Assembly: GCA_021299465.1 (NCBI GenBank) | Contig: JAJTHB010000001.1 | Coordinates: 1 to 64,000, forward strand | Source of the DNA: Rickettsiales bacterium | GTDB taxonomy: Bacteria; Pseudomonadota; Alphaproteobacteria; Rickettsiales; SXRF01 | Direction: 5' to 3' | Length of the DNA: 64,000 nt | Part shown: positions 8,028 through 14,777 of the stretch, one piece after another | How positions within the stretch are numbered: position 1 is the first letter of the stretch | How the letters are laid out: every line of letters starts with the position of its first letter | Position numbers and translations under genes: made by a program | Notes under the pieces: generated by a model | The model's input: the letters and a program-made list of their open reading frames with translations, nothing else | Databases searched by the model: none | What the model was told of the DNA's origin: nothing

Positions 8028-8194
8028 TGCTTCGCTTGATTGTCTCCTTTCGTCACTACATGAGAACCAGCTTACAGCGGTTGCGCGCGGGAGAGTTAAC
8101 GTGGCGGGAAAAAATCATGATTATTGCTGCATTATTTCCTGTCAGCCCTACGCTGGGACTGATCGCTTATTTTGGGCACGGGATTGGCTGGTAA
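8027..8194 (+). CDS. small membrane protein at the end of the cfa operon
   Basis: A 55-residue open frame whose ATG overlaps the SDR stop codon (TAATG), so it is coupled to the operon. The N-terminal half is basic (about eight Arg or Lys in residues 1-30). Residues 30-50 form one hydrophobic segment (IMIIAALFPVSP...LIAYF). I do not recognise it. The tight coupling and the absence of a stop codon over 56 codons make it a credible gene that size filters would miss. Confidence 0.6.
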   Translation: MLRLIVSFRHYMRTSLQRLRAGELTWREKIMIIAALFPVSPTLGLIAYFGHGIGW

Positions 8195-8207
8195 TTATTT
8201 AACGAAT

Positions 8208-8229
8208 AACTCGCATTTTACAGCGAGTT
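8208..8229 (+). other. hairpin between the cfa operon and the two-component genes
   Basis: AACTCGC and GCGAGTT arms around an 8-base loop. No U-run follows (GGGGTAAAG comes next), so it is not a standard intrinsic terminator. It could slow readthrough into the response-regulator gene or mark an mRNA end. Confidence 0.4.
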
Positions 8230-8276
8230 GGGGTAAAGATTAGTAATGTTAATCATTGATAGTAAGATACAGAAAT

Positions 8277-8957
8277 ATGCGCTTTTTGGTGATTGAAGAT
8301 GATAAAGAAATGGTGGACTACATCACGAAGGGGCTGATGGAACAAGGCCATGTCGTTGATAAAGCGCTGGAAGGAAAGGACGGCTTGTTCTTTGCAACCA
8401 CAGAAAAATATGATGCGATTGTCATGGATCGGATGCTGCCTAATATCGACGGCATGACGATTCTCCAAAGTATTCGTGGGGCGGGTAATAAAACACCAGT
8501 GCTCATCCTGAGCACGCTAGGTTCCGTACAGGATCGCGTGAAAGGGTTGAAATCAGGATGTGATGATTATTTAGTTAAGCCATTCTCATTTGAAGAATTA
8601 ATGGCGCGTTTAGAGGCGCTTGTGCGCCGAAGTCGTGATCAGGCTTTGACTGCAACTAAGTTGACTGCTGGCAATTTAACAATGGATTTGTTAAGTCGCC
8701 GAGTCACGCGTGGCGGGAAAGAACTGGATCTACTGGCGCGTGAATTCCGCCTTCTGGAGTTTCTGTTGCAAAATAAGGGGCAAGTTGTAACGCGGACAAT
8801 GCTTACTGAACATGTATGGGATTACCATTTTGACCCGCTGACCAATGTCATTGATGTGCATATTTCACGACTGCGCAAAAAAGTGGATCGAGATTTTGAT
8901 GATCCCTTGATCTGCACCATCAAAGGGGCTGGGTACATTATTCATGATGATGCCTAA
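8277..8957 (+). CDS. OmpR-family two-component response regulator
   Basis: A 226-residue regulator. The receiver domain (residues 1-115) has acidic residues Glu7-Asp8-Asp9, the phosphoacceptor Asp51 (VMDRMLP) and the conserved Lys in YLVKPFS. The C-terminal winged-helix DNA-binding domain has LLAREFRLLEFLL and the TNVIDVHISRLRKKVD recognition region. I chose the ATG at 8277 because MRFLVIEDD begins the domain exactly. The gene overlaps the histidine kinase by 14 bp. Three copies of an OmpR-type operator lie in front of the neighbouring transcription units, and none was seen before this gene, so autoregulation is not evident. Confidence 0.9.
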   Translation: MRFLVIEDDKEMVDYITKGLMEQGHVVDKALEGKDGLFFATTEKYDAIVMDRMLPNIDGMTILQSIRGAGNKTPVLILSTLGSVQDRVKGLKSGCDDYLVKPFSFEELMARLEALVRRSRDQALTATKLTAGNLTMDLLSRRVTRGGKELDLLAREFRLLEFLLQNKGQVVTRTMLTEHVWDYHFDPLTNVIDVHISRLRKKVDRDFDDPLICTIKGAGYIIHDDA

Positions 8958-10320
8958 ACGCTATACTCGAAGCTCCAGCTTTATCGTTGCAGTAACCTCA
9001 GCAATCATTCTGGCGGTTGCCTCGTCCATCTTGGCGTATTTTTTATATTTGTTCGGCAACACGGATTTTATTCGGGAGACGCGAGCTGCCATCGTTACGG
9101 ATATTGGCAATATGCAGGATTGGTATGAATTGCACGGTATTAAAGAGGTGATTCGCATCATCGAGCACCGTAAAGGTGATTCTCAAAACCATTTTTATTT
9201 ATTAGTGGACAACGAAGGACAGAAAGTTGTTGGCAATCTGAAAGAATTGCCGCGCGATACCATCGAAAAATCGGGGTTGCTTAAATTTGAAGTACCCCAC
9301 TCTGAGCTCGTATTAGCTGAGATCAGCACCCGCTCTGAAAGCATCGAATACGATATTGTCGCTCAGATACACACATTTGATAATGGCTACCAGCTGCTCG
9401 TAGGGCGTGATATTGACGATATTGAAATCACTCAGGAACTGGTTGGTATTTTGGCATGGGCATGCTTAGGCGTATTGATTTTAGTGATGGTAGCCAACTT
9501 TCTATTGAGTTTTTATGTTGTACGGCGTGTGAACTACATCGCTATTACGGCGGGGCAGATCATGGAAACAGGCGATCTTTCGCAGCGTATCCACATGAAC
9601 ACGCAGTGGGATGATCTGAGCTATTTATCAAGAGTGCTGAATCATATGCTTGCGTCGATTGAAAAGCTGGTGGAAGGCATCAAGCAGGTTTCTGATAACA
9701 TTGCCCATGACCTGCGCTCACCTGTAACTCGCCTACAGCATCGTATCGAGAATATTCCAGCGGACAAGGCATTGACTGATTTGGAGCGGCAAAAACTATT
9801 GCAAGAGTCCCAAGGCTTGCTTGCTATGTTTAATGGCCTCTTGCGTATTGCCGAGGTTGAATCGGGCAAGCACTCTCTAGAGATGCAGCATGTAGAGCTA
9901 AAGGATCTTATTCAGGATGTAGTTGAGTTATTCGAGCCCGTTGCTCAGGAAAAAGGTTTAACCATTAAGACAGATCTTACGCCGCATACCCATAGAATCG
10001 ACCGCGACCTTTTGTTTCAGGCATTGATTAATTTGCTTGAGAATGCTCTCAAATTTACACCTCATGGCGGAGAAATCACCCTGACCCTATCCAGCCGCTA
10101 TGGCAGAACAGCAATTATTGTTTCAGATACCGGTCCGGGCATCTCAGACACGGACAAAGTGAAAGTATTTCGCAGGTTCTATCGTGTGGATTCCAGCAGA
10201 AATACACCCGGCTATGGGCTGGGTCTTAGCTTGGTCAAGGCCATCGTGGAATATCATGAGGGTATCATGACCCTGGAAGACAACACACCGCACGGTCTCA
10301 AAGCAACCATTTTGCTTTAA
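8944..10320 (+). CDS. sensor histidine kinase partner of the OmpR-type regulator
   Basis: A 458-residue membrane kinase. Transmembrane segments lie at about residues 12-35 and 170-195, with a periplasmic sensing domain of some 130 residues between them. A HAMP linker follows. The H-box has His255 in NIAHDLRSPVTRL. The ATP-binding domain carries the N-box LLENALKFTPHGG, DTGPGI and GYGLGLSL. It overlaps the regulator gene. The HAHDLRSP-type H-box with Asp after His is frequent in EnvZ/QseC-like kinases. The signal is unknown; the lipid and outer-membrane genes nearby point to envelope or membrane stress. Confidence 0.88.
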   Translation: MMMPKRYTRSSSFIVAVTSAIILAVASSILAYFLYLFGNTDFIRETRAAIVTDIGNMQDWYELHGIKEVIRIIEHRKGDSQNHFYLLVDNEGQKVVGNLKELPRDTIEKSGLLKFEVPHSELVLAEISTRSESIEYDIVAQIHTFDNGYQLLVGRDIDDIEITQELVGILAWACLGVLILVMVANFLLSFYVVRRVNYIAITAGQIMETGDLSQRIHMNTQWDDLSYLSRVLNHMLASIEKLVEGIKQVSDNIAHDLRSPVTRLQHRIENIPADKALTDLERQKLLQESQGLLAMFNGLLRIAEVESGKHSLEMQHVELKDLIQDVVELFEPVAQEKGLTIKTDLTPHTHRIDRDLLFQALINLLENALKFTPHGGEITLTLSSRYGRTAIIVSDTGPGISDTDKVKVFRRFYRVDSSRNTPGYGLGLSLVKAIVEYHEGIMTLEDNTPHGLKATILL

Positions 10321-10340
10321 CTTCCCCGCGTTTCTCCAAC

Positions 10341-10367
10341 CTTACATATTTGTCATCTCGGTGTAAG
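10341..10367 (+). promoter_or_regulatory. 27-bp response-regulator-type box, copy 2 (OMP-mlaA pair)
   Basis: CTTACA-TATT-TGTCAT-CTCGG-TGTAAG, the best-formed copy, 20 bp after the kinase stop and 80 bp before the outer-membrane protein start. Box order and spacing match copies at 3742 and 11871. Confidence 0.68.
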
Positions 10368-10447
10368 TGCCGTGTCTTTGCACGCACTTTATTCATGTAT
10401 GGCTTTGGCAATTAATCAATGACGTAAACATTTAAAAGGAGTCCTAC

Positions 10448-11104
10448 ATGAAATTCAAGCTCGCCGCACTTATTGCAGTATCTATTCTTCCTCTAGCGCA
10501 GACTGCGCATGCGCAAGACAAAAAGTTTTATGGTAAATTGACCGGTGGTCTTAGCGTGCTGGGAGATCAGAAGTTCTCGCAAAGCGGTGTTGCTTCCTCT
10601 GGTGCCACCGGCACAGGTGACTATTCAAGCGGTTTTTTAGCTGGCGGAGCGCTAGGTTACCGTATTACGGACAACTGGTCAACGGAGGTTGCATGGGATT
10701 ATCGCAACAACGGTGCAGATAAAACCACATTCTCAGATGGCTCTTCCTTTAACGACGGGGACTTTGCTTCAGCCATACTTTTCGCGAATGGCTATTACAG
10801 GTTCGACCCGGTGATGAACACAAAATTTCGTCCATACGTTGGCGCGGGTATTGGTTTTGGAGAAGTTGATATGGATTTAAAGAATGCCTCAGGAACTGAA
10901 CAGTCTTACAGCGATAACGTAGTTGCCGGGCAGATTATGGCGGGTGTCGAATATCCTATCTCACAGAACTTGGATTTCAGCACCGAACTTCGCTACATGA
11001 ATGTAAGCAACATGAAGCTCAGCCAGGAAAATGGCAACGGGCGCATAACCAATGTTGATTACGATCCTGTCACGGTTGCCGTAGGCTTAACCTATAATTT
11101 CTAG
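10448..11104 (+). CDS. outer-membrane beta-barrel protein
   Basis: A 218-residue protein with a signal peptide (residues 1-22, cleavage after AHAQ or AHA). Alternating beta strands are separated by Gly/Asn-rich turns, for example RPYVGAGIGFGEVDMD and FSTELRYMNVS. It ends in a terminal aromatic (LTYNF), as outer-membrane barrels do. It fits the OmpW/Omp25-type OMP_b-brl families with about eight strands. The ribosome binding site AAAAGGAG lies 8 bp before the ATG. It follows the 27-bp box at 10341 and is 7 bp from the MlaA-like gene, so the two are probably co-transcribed. Confidence 0.8.
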   Translation: MKFKLAALIAVSILPLAQTAHAQDKKFYGKLTGGLSVLGDQKFSQSGVASSGATGTGDYSSGFLAGGALGYRITDNWSTEVAWDYRNNGADKTTFSDGSSFNDGDFASAILFANGYYRFDPVMNTKFRPYVGAGIGFGEVDMDLKNASGTEQSYSDNVVAGQIMAGVEYPISQNLDFSTELRYMNVSNMKLSQENGNGRITNVDYDPVTVAVGLTYNF

Positions 11105-11111
11105 TTTTTTC

Positions 11112-11840
11112 ATGCGTCCCTTAGTTGCTTTTTCCGCCCTGCTTCTGTTTTTTTCGCACACAGCTAGCGGGGCGGAACTTTCTGAAGCAGAAAGTTTGCA
11201 AGATGACATCATTTCCGACGAAAAACTTTTTAACGATCCATGGGAAAAAGCTAACAGAGGCGTATTTGATTTTAACATAATAGCTGATCGCAATGTATTT
11301 AGGCCAATCTCAGATGCTTACGGTGAGTTACCTGATGATTTTCGAAATGCTACGAATAACATTCTGAATAACCTTTCTGAACCGGCAAATGTTGCTCACG
11401 GCATCCTACAGCTTGATCCCCAAATGGCACTTACTTCGTTCTGGAGATTTACGCTAAACTCTACAATTGGCATCGTTGGCATTCGAGATTTTGCAGGTAA
11501 TCAAGGGCTAGCCTACCAAAATCAGGGATTCACTAATACTTTTCACAAGTGGGGAATGCCATCTGGTCCTTATGTTGTCGTTCCACTTTTTGGACCATCC
11601 TCTGCGCGGGCAACAACCGGTCTAATCGCAGACATTGTCACCGATCCGTTTACCCTTGTCGCAGGCACACCTGCGGCCATTGCACGAGGCGGCGCGGATG
11701 CGGTCAATGAGCGGCATCGTAGAAATGCCATCGTAAACGATTTGTATTATGAGTCTCTAGACCCTTATGGGAAAACCCGCAGCGCCTATCGTCAGAATGA
11801 AACATTCACGGATAGCAAAGCCAGAAAGTTTTTCGATTAA
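11112..11840 (+). CDS. mlaA: MlaA (VacJ) family phospholipid-retention protein lacking a lipobox
   Basis: A 242-residue MlaA-family protein, the outer-membrane part of the Mla system that removes mislocalised phospholipids from the outer leaflet. Family motifs present are DPWEKANRGVFDFN, LNNLSEPAN, FWRFTLNSTIGIVGIRDFA and GPYVVVPLFGPSSAR. The N-terminus is an ordinary signal peptide ending near ASGAE. No cysteine sits at the expected lipidation site, unlike most MlaA proteins. It is 7 bp behind the barrel gene. The rest of the Mla transporter is not in this window. Confidence 0.85.
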   Translation: MRPLVAFSALLLFFSHTASGAELSEAESLQDDIISDEKLFNDPWEKANRGVFDFNIIADRNVFRPISDAYGELPDDFRNATNNILNNLSEPANVAHGILQLDPQMALTSFWRFTLNSTIGIVGIRDFAGNQGLAYQNQGFTNTFHKWGMPSGPYVVVPLFGPSSARATTGLIADIVTDPFTLVAGTPAAIARGGADAVNERHRRNAIVNDLYYESLDPYGKTRSAYRQNETFTDSKARKFFD

Positions 11841-11870
11841 TTGGCAGCTCAACCTTTGAGGGTTTCGGGT

Positions 11871-11897
11871 CTTACATATTTGTCATCCCCATGAAAG
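11871..11897 (+). promoter_or_regulatory. 27-bp response-regulator-type box, copy 3 (fasciclin gene)
   Basis: CTTACA-TATT-TGTCAT-CCCCA-TGAAAG, with one mismatch in the last box. It lies 30 bp after the mlaA stop and 114 bp before the fasciclin gene. The first 16 bases are identical to copy 2. Confidence 0.6.
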
Positions 11898-12011
11898 CTT
11901 AGTGTTTCTTTGCTGTGGTTACTTTGGGACTCATTCTTTGAAATAGAAAGGAGGCAATAATTCTATCAACACTAAATTAATCCATAACAATTTTAATCAT
12001 TAAGGATATTT

Positions 12012-12533
12012 ATGAAAAATAATCTCATTACTACTCTTGCTATTGCACTACTGGTTAGCACATCGGCTGCATCTATCAGTTTTGCCGGTAATTCCAGCCA
12101 TGCTGAGGCCGTTGCAAAAAAAGACGTTATTGACATCGCTGTTGGCGATGGAAATTTCAAAACTCTTGCTAGCTTACTAACTAAAGCTGAATTAGTTGAA
12201 ACCCTTAAAGGAGAAGGTCCATTTACTGTTTTTGCCCCAACAGATGCAGCATTTGCTAAACTCCCGAAGCAAACAATTGCAGATCTGCAAAAACCAGAAA
12301 ATGCAGCTAAACTCAAACAGATTCTTACCTATCATGTCGTTCCTGGGAAAGTGTTTTCAAAAGATATTAAAGGTAAGAAGCTTTCTCCAGAAACAGTAGC
12401 AGGGTCAAACCTTTCTATTGACGCAACAAGTGGCACGGTAAATGTCAATCAGTCTAAAGTGACTAAAGCAGATATTGAAGGATCCAACGGTGTTATTCAT
12501 GTAATTGATACTGTACTTCTACCATCTGAATAA
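12012..12533 (+). CDS. fasciclin (FAS1) domain secreted protein
   Basis: A 173-residue exported protein: a signal peptide (about residues 1-25, ending near SFAG) and one FAS1 domain. The two family boxes are present: GPFTVFAPTDAAFAKLP near residue 73 and HVIDTVLLPS at the C-terminus, with LTYHVVPGKV between them. FAS1 proteins are surface or periplasmic adhesion and stress proteins whose bacterial roles are poorly defined. It has its own promoter region with the third 27-bp box and ends at a strong terminator, so it is a single-gene unit. Confidence 0.9.
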   Translation: MKNNLITTLAIALLVSTSAASISFAGNSSHAEAVAKKDVIDIAVGDGNFKTLASLLTKAELVETLKGEGPFTVFAPTDAAFAKLPKQTIADLQKPENAAKLKQILTYHVVPGKVFSKDIKGKKLSPETVAGSNLSIDATSGTVNVNQSKVTKADIEGSNGVIHVIDTVLLPSE

Positions 12534-12540
12534 GGTTAAC

Positions 12541-12564
12541 AAAGGGGAGCTTCGGCTCCCCTTT
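12541..12564 (+). terminator. Rho-independent terminator after the fasciclin gene
   Basis: AAAGGGGAGC and GCTCCCCTTT arms form a 10-bp perfect stem with a TTCG tetraloop. The flanking A and T runs are short, and the structure could work in both directions. Confidence 0.85.
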
Positions 12565-12580
12565 GTACGTTGCTAGAAAG

Positions 12581-13501
12581 ATGGGATATTTTGCATATCT
12601 AAAAACTTTTGTTGCGGTCTATCGTTGTGGTTCACATAACAAGGCCAGTGATATCATAGGTTTGACCCAGCCCGCCATATCAAAACACATCGCCGCGCTG
12701 GAACAACAAATGGGAAAACAACTTTTTTATCGTGATGGTCCGAAGCGTTATGAAGCAACGGAAGTAGCCCACGCGCTGGCCAAAGAACTCGCGCCGCATA
12801 TCGATCAAATTGAGCAGATATTTAACGCCTCTCGCGCAAACACTTCAGATTTGCAAGGAATCGTTTACATCGGTGGATTGTGCGAATTTGCAGAGCAGCA
12901 TCCCACCTACACGATCAGCGCACTCATGCCGCATAACATCCAGTTTGTGGTGCAACAGGAAAAGGGAGTGGATTGGCGGCGTTTACTGGATAACCAGTCA
13001 TTGGATATGGCGATTGTGCCTTCTGTCATTGATTCTGAAGTCATCGGTTATCGCGAGCTGTTAACGGATGATTTGGTCATTGCAGTGCCAAATCAGGACA
13101 AAGCCGCCGCCATTCAAGATTTAGAGGATCTGCGTTATATTGCTCATAATGAGGATTTACCCTGTATCCGCCACTATCTCGGAAATTTACCCATCAACCA
13201 CGCCTTGCTCAAACAAAGCGCTTCGGTGGGAAGTTTTCGGCTTATCAAGGAACTGATCTTGAGCGGTGCAGGATTTAGCATACTTCCCCGTCAATTTATT
13301 CGCGATGAATTGCAAAATGGTTTATTGCAAGAAGTGCTGCTGGATGAGGAATTACCGCGCATCAGGCTTTATCTGGCATGGAATAAATTTGCGCTAAGAA
13401 AACCTCGCACACAATTTGTTCGTGATGCGATCTTAGAATCAGCTGCACGTTTCAAAAGTCCCAAACTGAAACAACCTAAGGTATATGAGCCGGAGCTATA
13501 A
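12581..13501 (+). CDS. LysR-family transcriptional regulator
   Basis: A 306-residue protein. The N-terminal winged helix-turn-helix (YLKTFVAVYRCGSHNKASDIIGLTQPAISKHIAALEQ, about residues 4-40) is the LysR pattern, followed by a substrate-binding-like domain (DMAIVPS, FSILPRQFI). The TTG at 12563 lies in the preceding terminator, so I prefer the ATG at 12581. LysR regulators usually act on a divergent neighbour, but no divergent gene is present here. The target is unknown. Confidence 0.85.
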   Translation: MGYFAYLKTFVAVYRCGSHNKASDIIGLTQPAISKHIAALEQQMGKQLFYRDGPKRYEATEVAHALAKELAPHIDQIEQIFNASRANTSDLQGIVYIGGLCEFAEQHPTYTISALMPHNIQFVVQQEKGVDWRRLLDNQSLDMAIVPSVIDSEVIGYRELLTDDLVIAVPNQDKAAAIQDLEDLRYIAHNEDLPCIRHYLGNLPINHALLKQSASVGSFRLIKELILSGAGFSILPRQFIRDELQNGLLQEVLLDEELPRIRLYLAWNKFALRKPRTQFVRDAILESAARFKSPKLKQPKVYEPEL

Positions 13502-13575
13502 ATTATCTTATAGGTTGTAATAATTCTTTTCATTATCCGCATACATTGAAAGCCGTTATTGGTATCCGTCCGAAC

Positions 13576-13609
13576 AGCTAACTATCAGAGAAAGAATTAG
13601 TTAATAGCT
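13576..13609. other. inverted repeat in the promoter region of the hypothetical gene at 13628
   Basis: AGCTAACTA pairs with TAGTTA-ATA-GCT across a 13-base loop. A second pair, CCGTTAT near 13553 and ATAACGG near 13614, encloses it. It may be an operator or an untranslated-region structure at the left edge of the phage-like replication module. Confidence 0.35.
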
Positions 13610-13627
13610 TATGATAACGGATTGGAC

Positions 13628-14311
13628 ATGGGCTTTCCAGCGAAAAAATATGAGCGTCTGGGATGCCTGCAACGTTTATGGCAGGTATCGCAAGAGGATG
13701 TCTATTATGCAGTAGAAAACGGCCTGCTAAAAACAGCCGTTTGGCTGCCGCTACGTTATGTGGAGCGTGGAGTTATCAAAAACCGCAAATTCATTTACGA
13801 GCGCCATGAGCATCTGGAGGGGTTCGTTGGCGTGAGGCCGGAAGACTCCCGGCAGATATTTAGCAATGGCCGCGCAAAGCTGCGTATGTTTCATTCTGTG
13901 TGCGATGAAAGCAGAATCTTACGCCTAGCATATGAACCACCGCAACCTGCCGTTTCGGTACGCATCAGTGACTTGATTGTTCTGCAGGAACATCGCGAAC
14001 AGTTTGAATGCTCATATCACTTGGCATCTACTGAAGCATTAGCATGTACAACAAAACCAAACAGGCAGTTTGAACCATCTTCGGATTATCGGCATGTACG
14101 GTTCAAAGACACAGATTATCATTTCGGGGATGTGCAGGCGAAAATTTTAGAAATGCTGCATGATGCCTCCCGTAGCCGTAATCCTTGGGTACATGGGAAA
14201 ACACTCATATATGAATCAGGCTCTCAGGCCATACGATTGCGCGATGTATTTAAGCACAAACGGGATTGGCGAGATCTGTTATTTCCAATGATCGGGGATA
14301 CTACCGGCTGA
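13628..14311 (+). CDS. hypothetical protein of the phage-like module
   Basis: A 228-residue soluble protein with no signal peptide or membrane segment. I chose the ATG at 13628 over a TTG two codons earlier. Charged, aromatic-rich sequence suggests a nucleic-acid-related role. The last 60 residues (DVQAKILEMLHDASRSRNPWVHGKTLIYES... to VFKHKRDWRDLLFP) look like a winged-helix domain. I do not recognise the family. Its place beside the replication and integration genes suggests an accessory regulator of the element. Confidence 0.6.
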   Translation: MGFPAKKYERLGCLQRLWQVSQEDVYYAVENGLLKTAVWLPLRYVERGVIKNRKFIYERHEHLEGFVGVRPEDSRQIFSNGRAKLRMFHSVCDESRILRLAYEPPQPAVSVRISDLIVLQEHREQFECSYHLASTEALACTTKPNRQFEPSSDYRHVRFKDTDYHFGDVQAKILEMLHDASRSRNPWVHGKTLIYESGSQAIRLRDVFKHKRDWRDLLFPMIGDTTG

Positions 14312-14441
14312 ATATTACTTCAGATGAAGTGCAAAATGATCCAACCGATGCCGCAATAAAAAACGATAAGAACGACAAGCGCTGTAAAGACTGATGCAAA
14401 AGATTCAATAAATAAGCTATGTTTGTATGGCTTGACGCGTT

Positions 14442-14504
14442 AGCCCCTATCATAGCCCCACCCAAGGTCACCCTTTAGCCCCCACCAAGCCCCACGCGAG
14501 CCCC
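14442..14504 (+). repeat. iteron-like array of AGCCCC repeats, 11-12 bp spacing
   Basis: AGCCCC begins at 14442, 14454, 14477, 14488 and 14499, and a degenerate copy (AGGTCACC) sits at 14465. Start-to-start distances are 12, 11, 12, 11 and 11 bp, so all copies fall on about the same helix face. It lies in the 246-bp gap before the phage-like replication genes, and no coding frame explains it. A binding array for a replication or partition protein is a plausible reading. Confidence 0.5.
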
Positions 14505-14525
14505 CCGTGTCGTAGTGCAGCTTCG

Positions 14526-14544
14526 TGTTTGAACAGTTCAAACA
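14526..14544. promoter_or_regulatory. perfect palindrome, phage-operator-like
   Basis: TGTTTGAAC-A-GTTCAAACA is a perfect 19-bp palindrome ending 13 bp before the ATG at 14558, next to its GGAGG ribosome binding site. A repressor bound here would block the replication genes. The left 10 bases recur at 16354. Confidence 0.6.
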
Positions 14545-14557
14545 ACGGAGGCACACC

Positions 14558-14770
14558 ATGAACGACTCACGATCCCCTATCTCACGCTTTGAAGAACTAA
14601 TGCACATGACGGAGCAGGCACTGCTCCGGATGGATCTGGATGAACTGATCCATTACCGAAAGCTCGCCAACAGAGAGTTTCACCTCTCCCTGACTGCGAT
14701 TCGGGCGCTCACCACAGCCATCACCAGAAAATTGGAAGCGCAAGGCAATGACAATGCCAGCGACGCATAG
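14558..14770 (+). CDS. small hypothetical protein of the phage-like replication operon
   Basis: A 70-residue helical protein (SRFEELMHMTEQALLRMDLDELIHYRKLANREFH...). I chose the ATG at 14558 because it follows CGGAGG at 8 bp spacing. It ends 7 bp before the replication-protein start. There is no recognised family. The leading palindrome suggests it is the first gene of a repressed early operon. Confidence 0.65.
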   Translation: MNDSRSPISRFEELMHMTEQALLRMDLDELIHYRKLANREFHLSLTAIRALTTAITRKLEAQGNDNASDA

Positions 14771-14777
14771 GTTCCCC

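Noticed and set aside
14320-14439. Minus-strand frame encoding a hydrophobic helix (LFIESFASVFTALVV...)
   Set aside because: It looks membrane-like, but there is no ATG, GTG or TTG start after the preceding in-frame stop and no ribosome binding site. At most a gene fragment.
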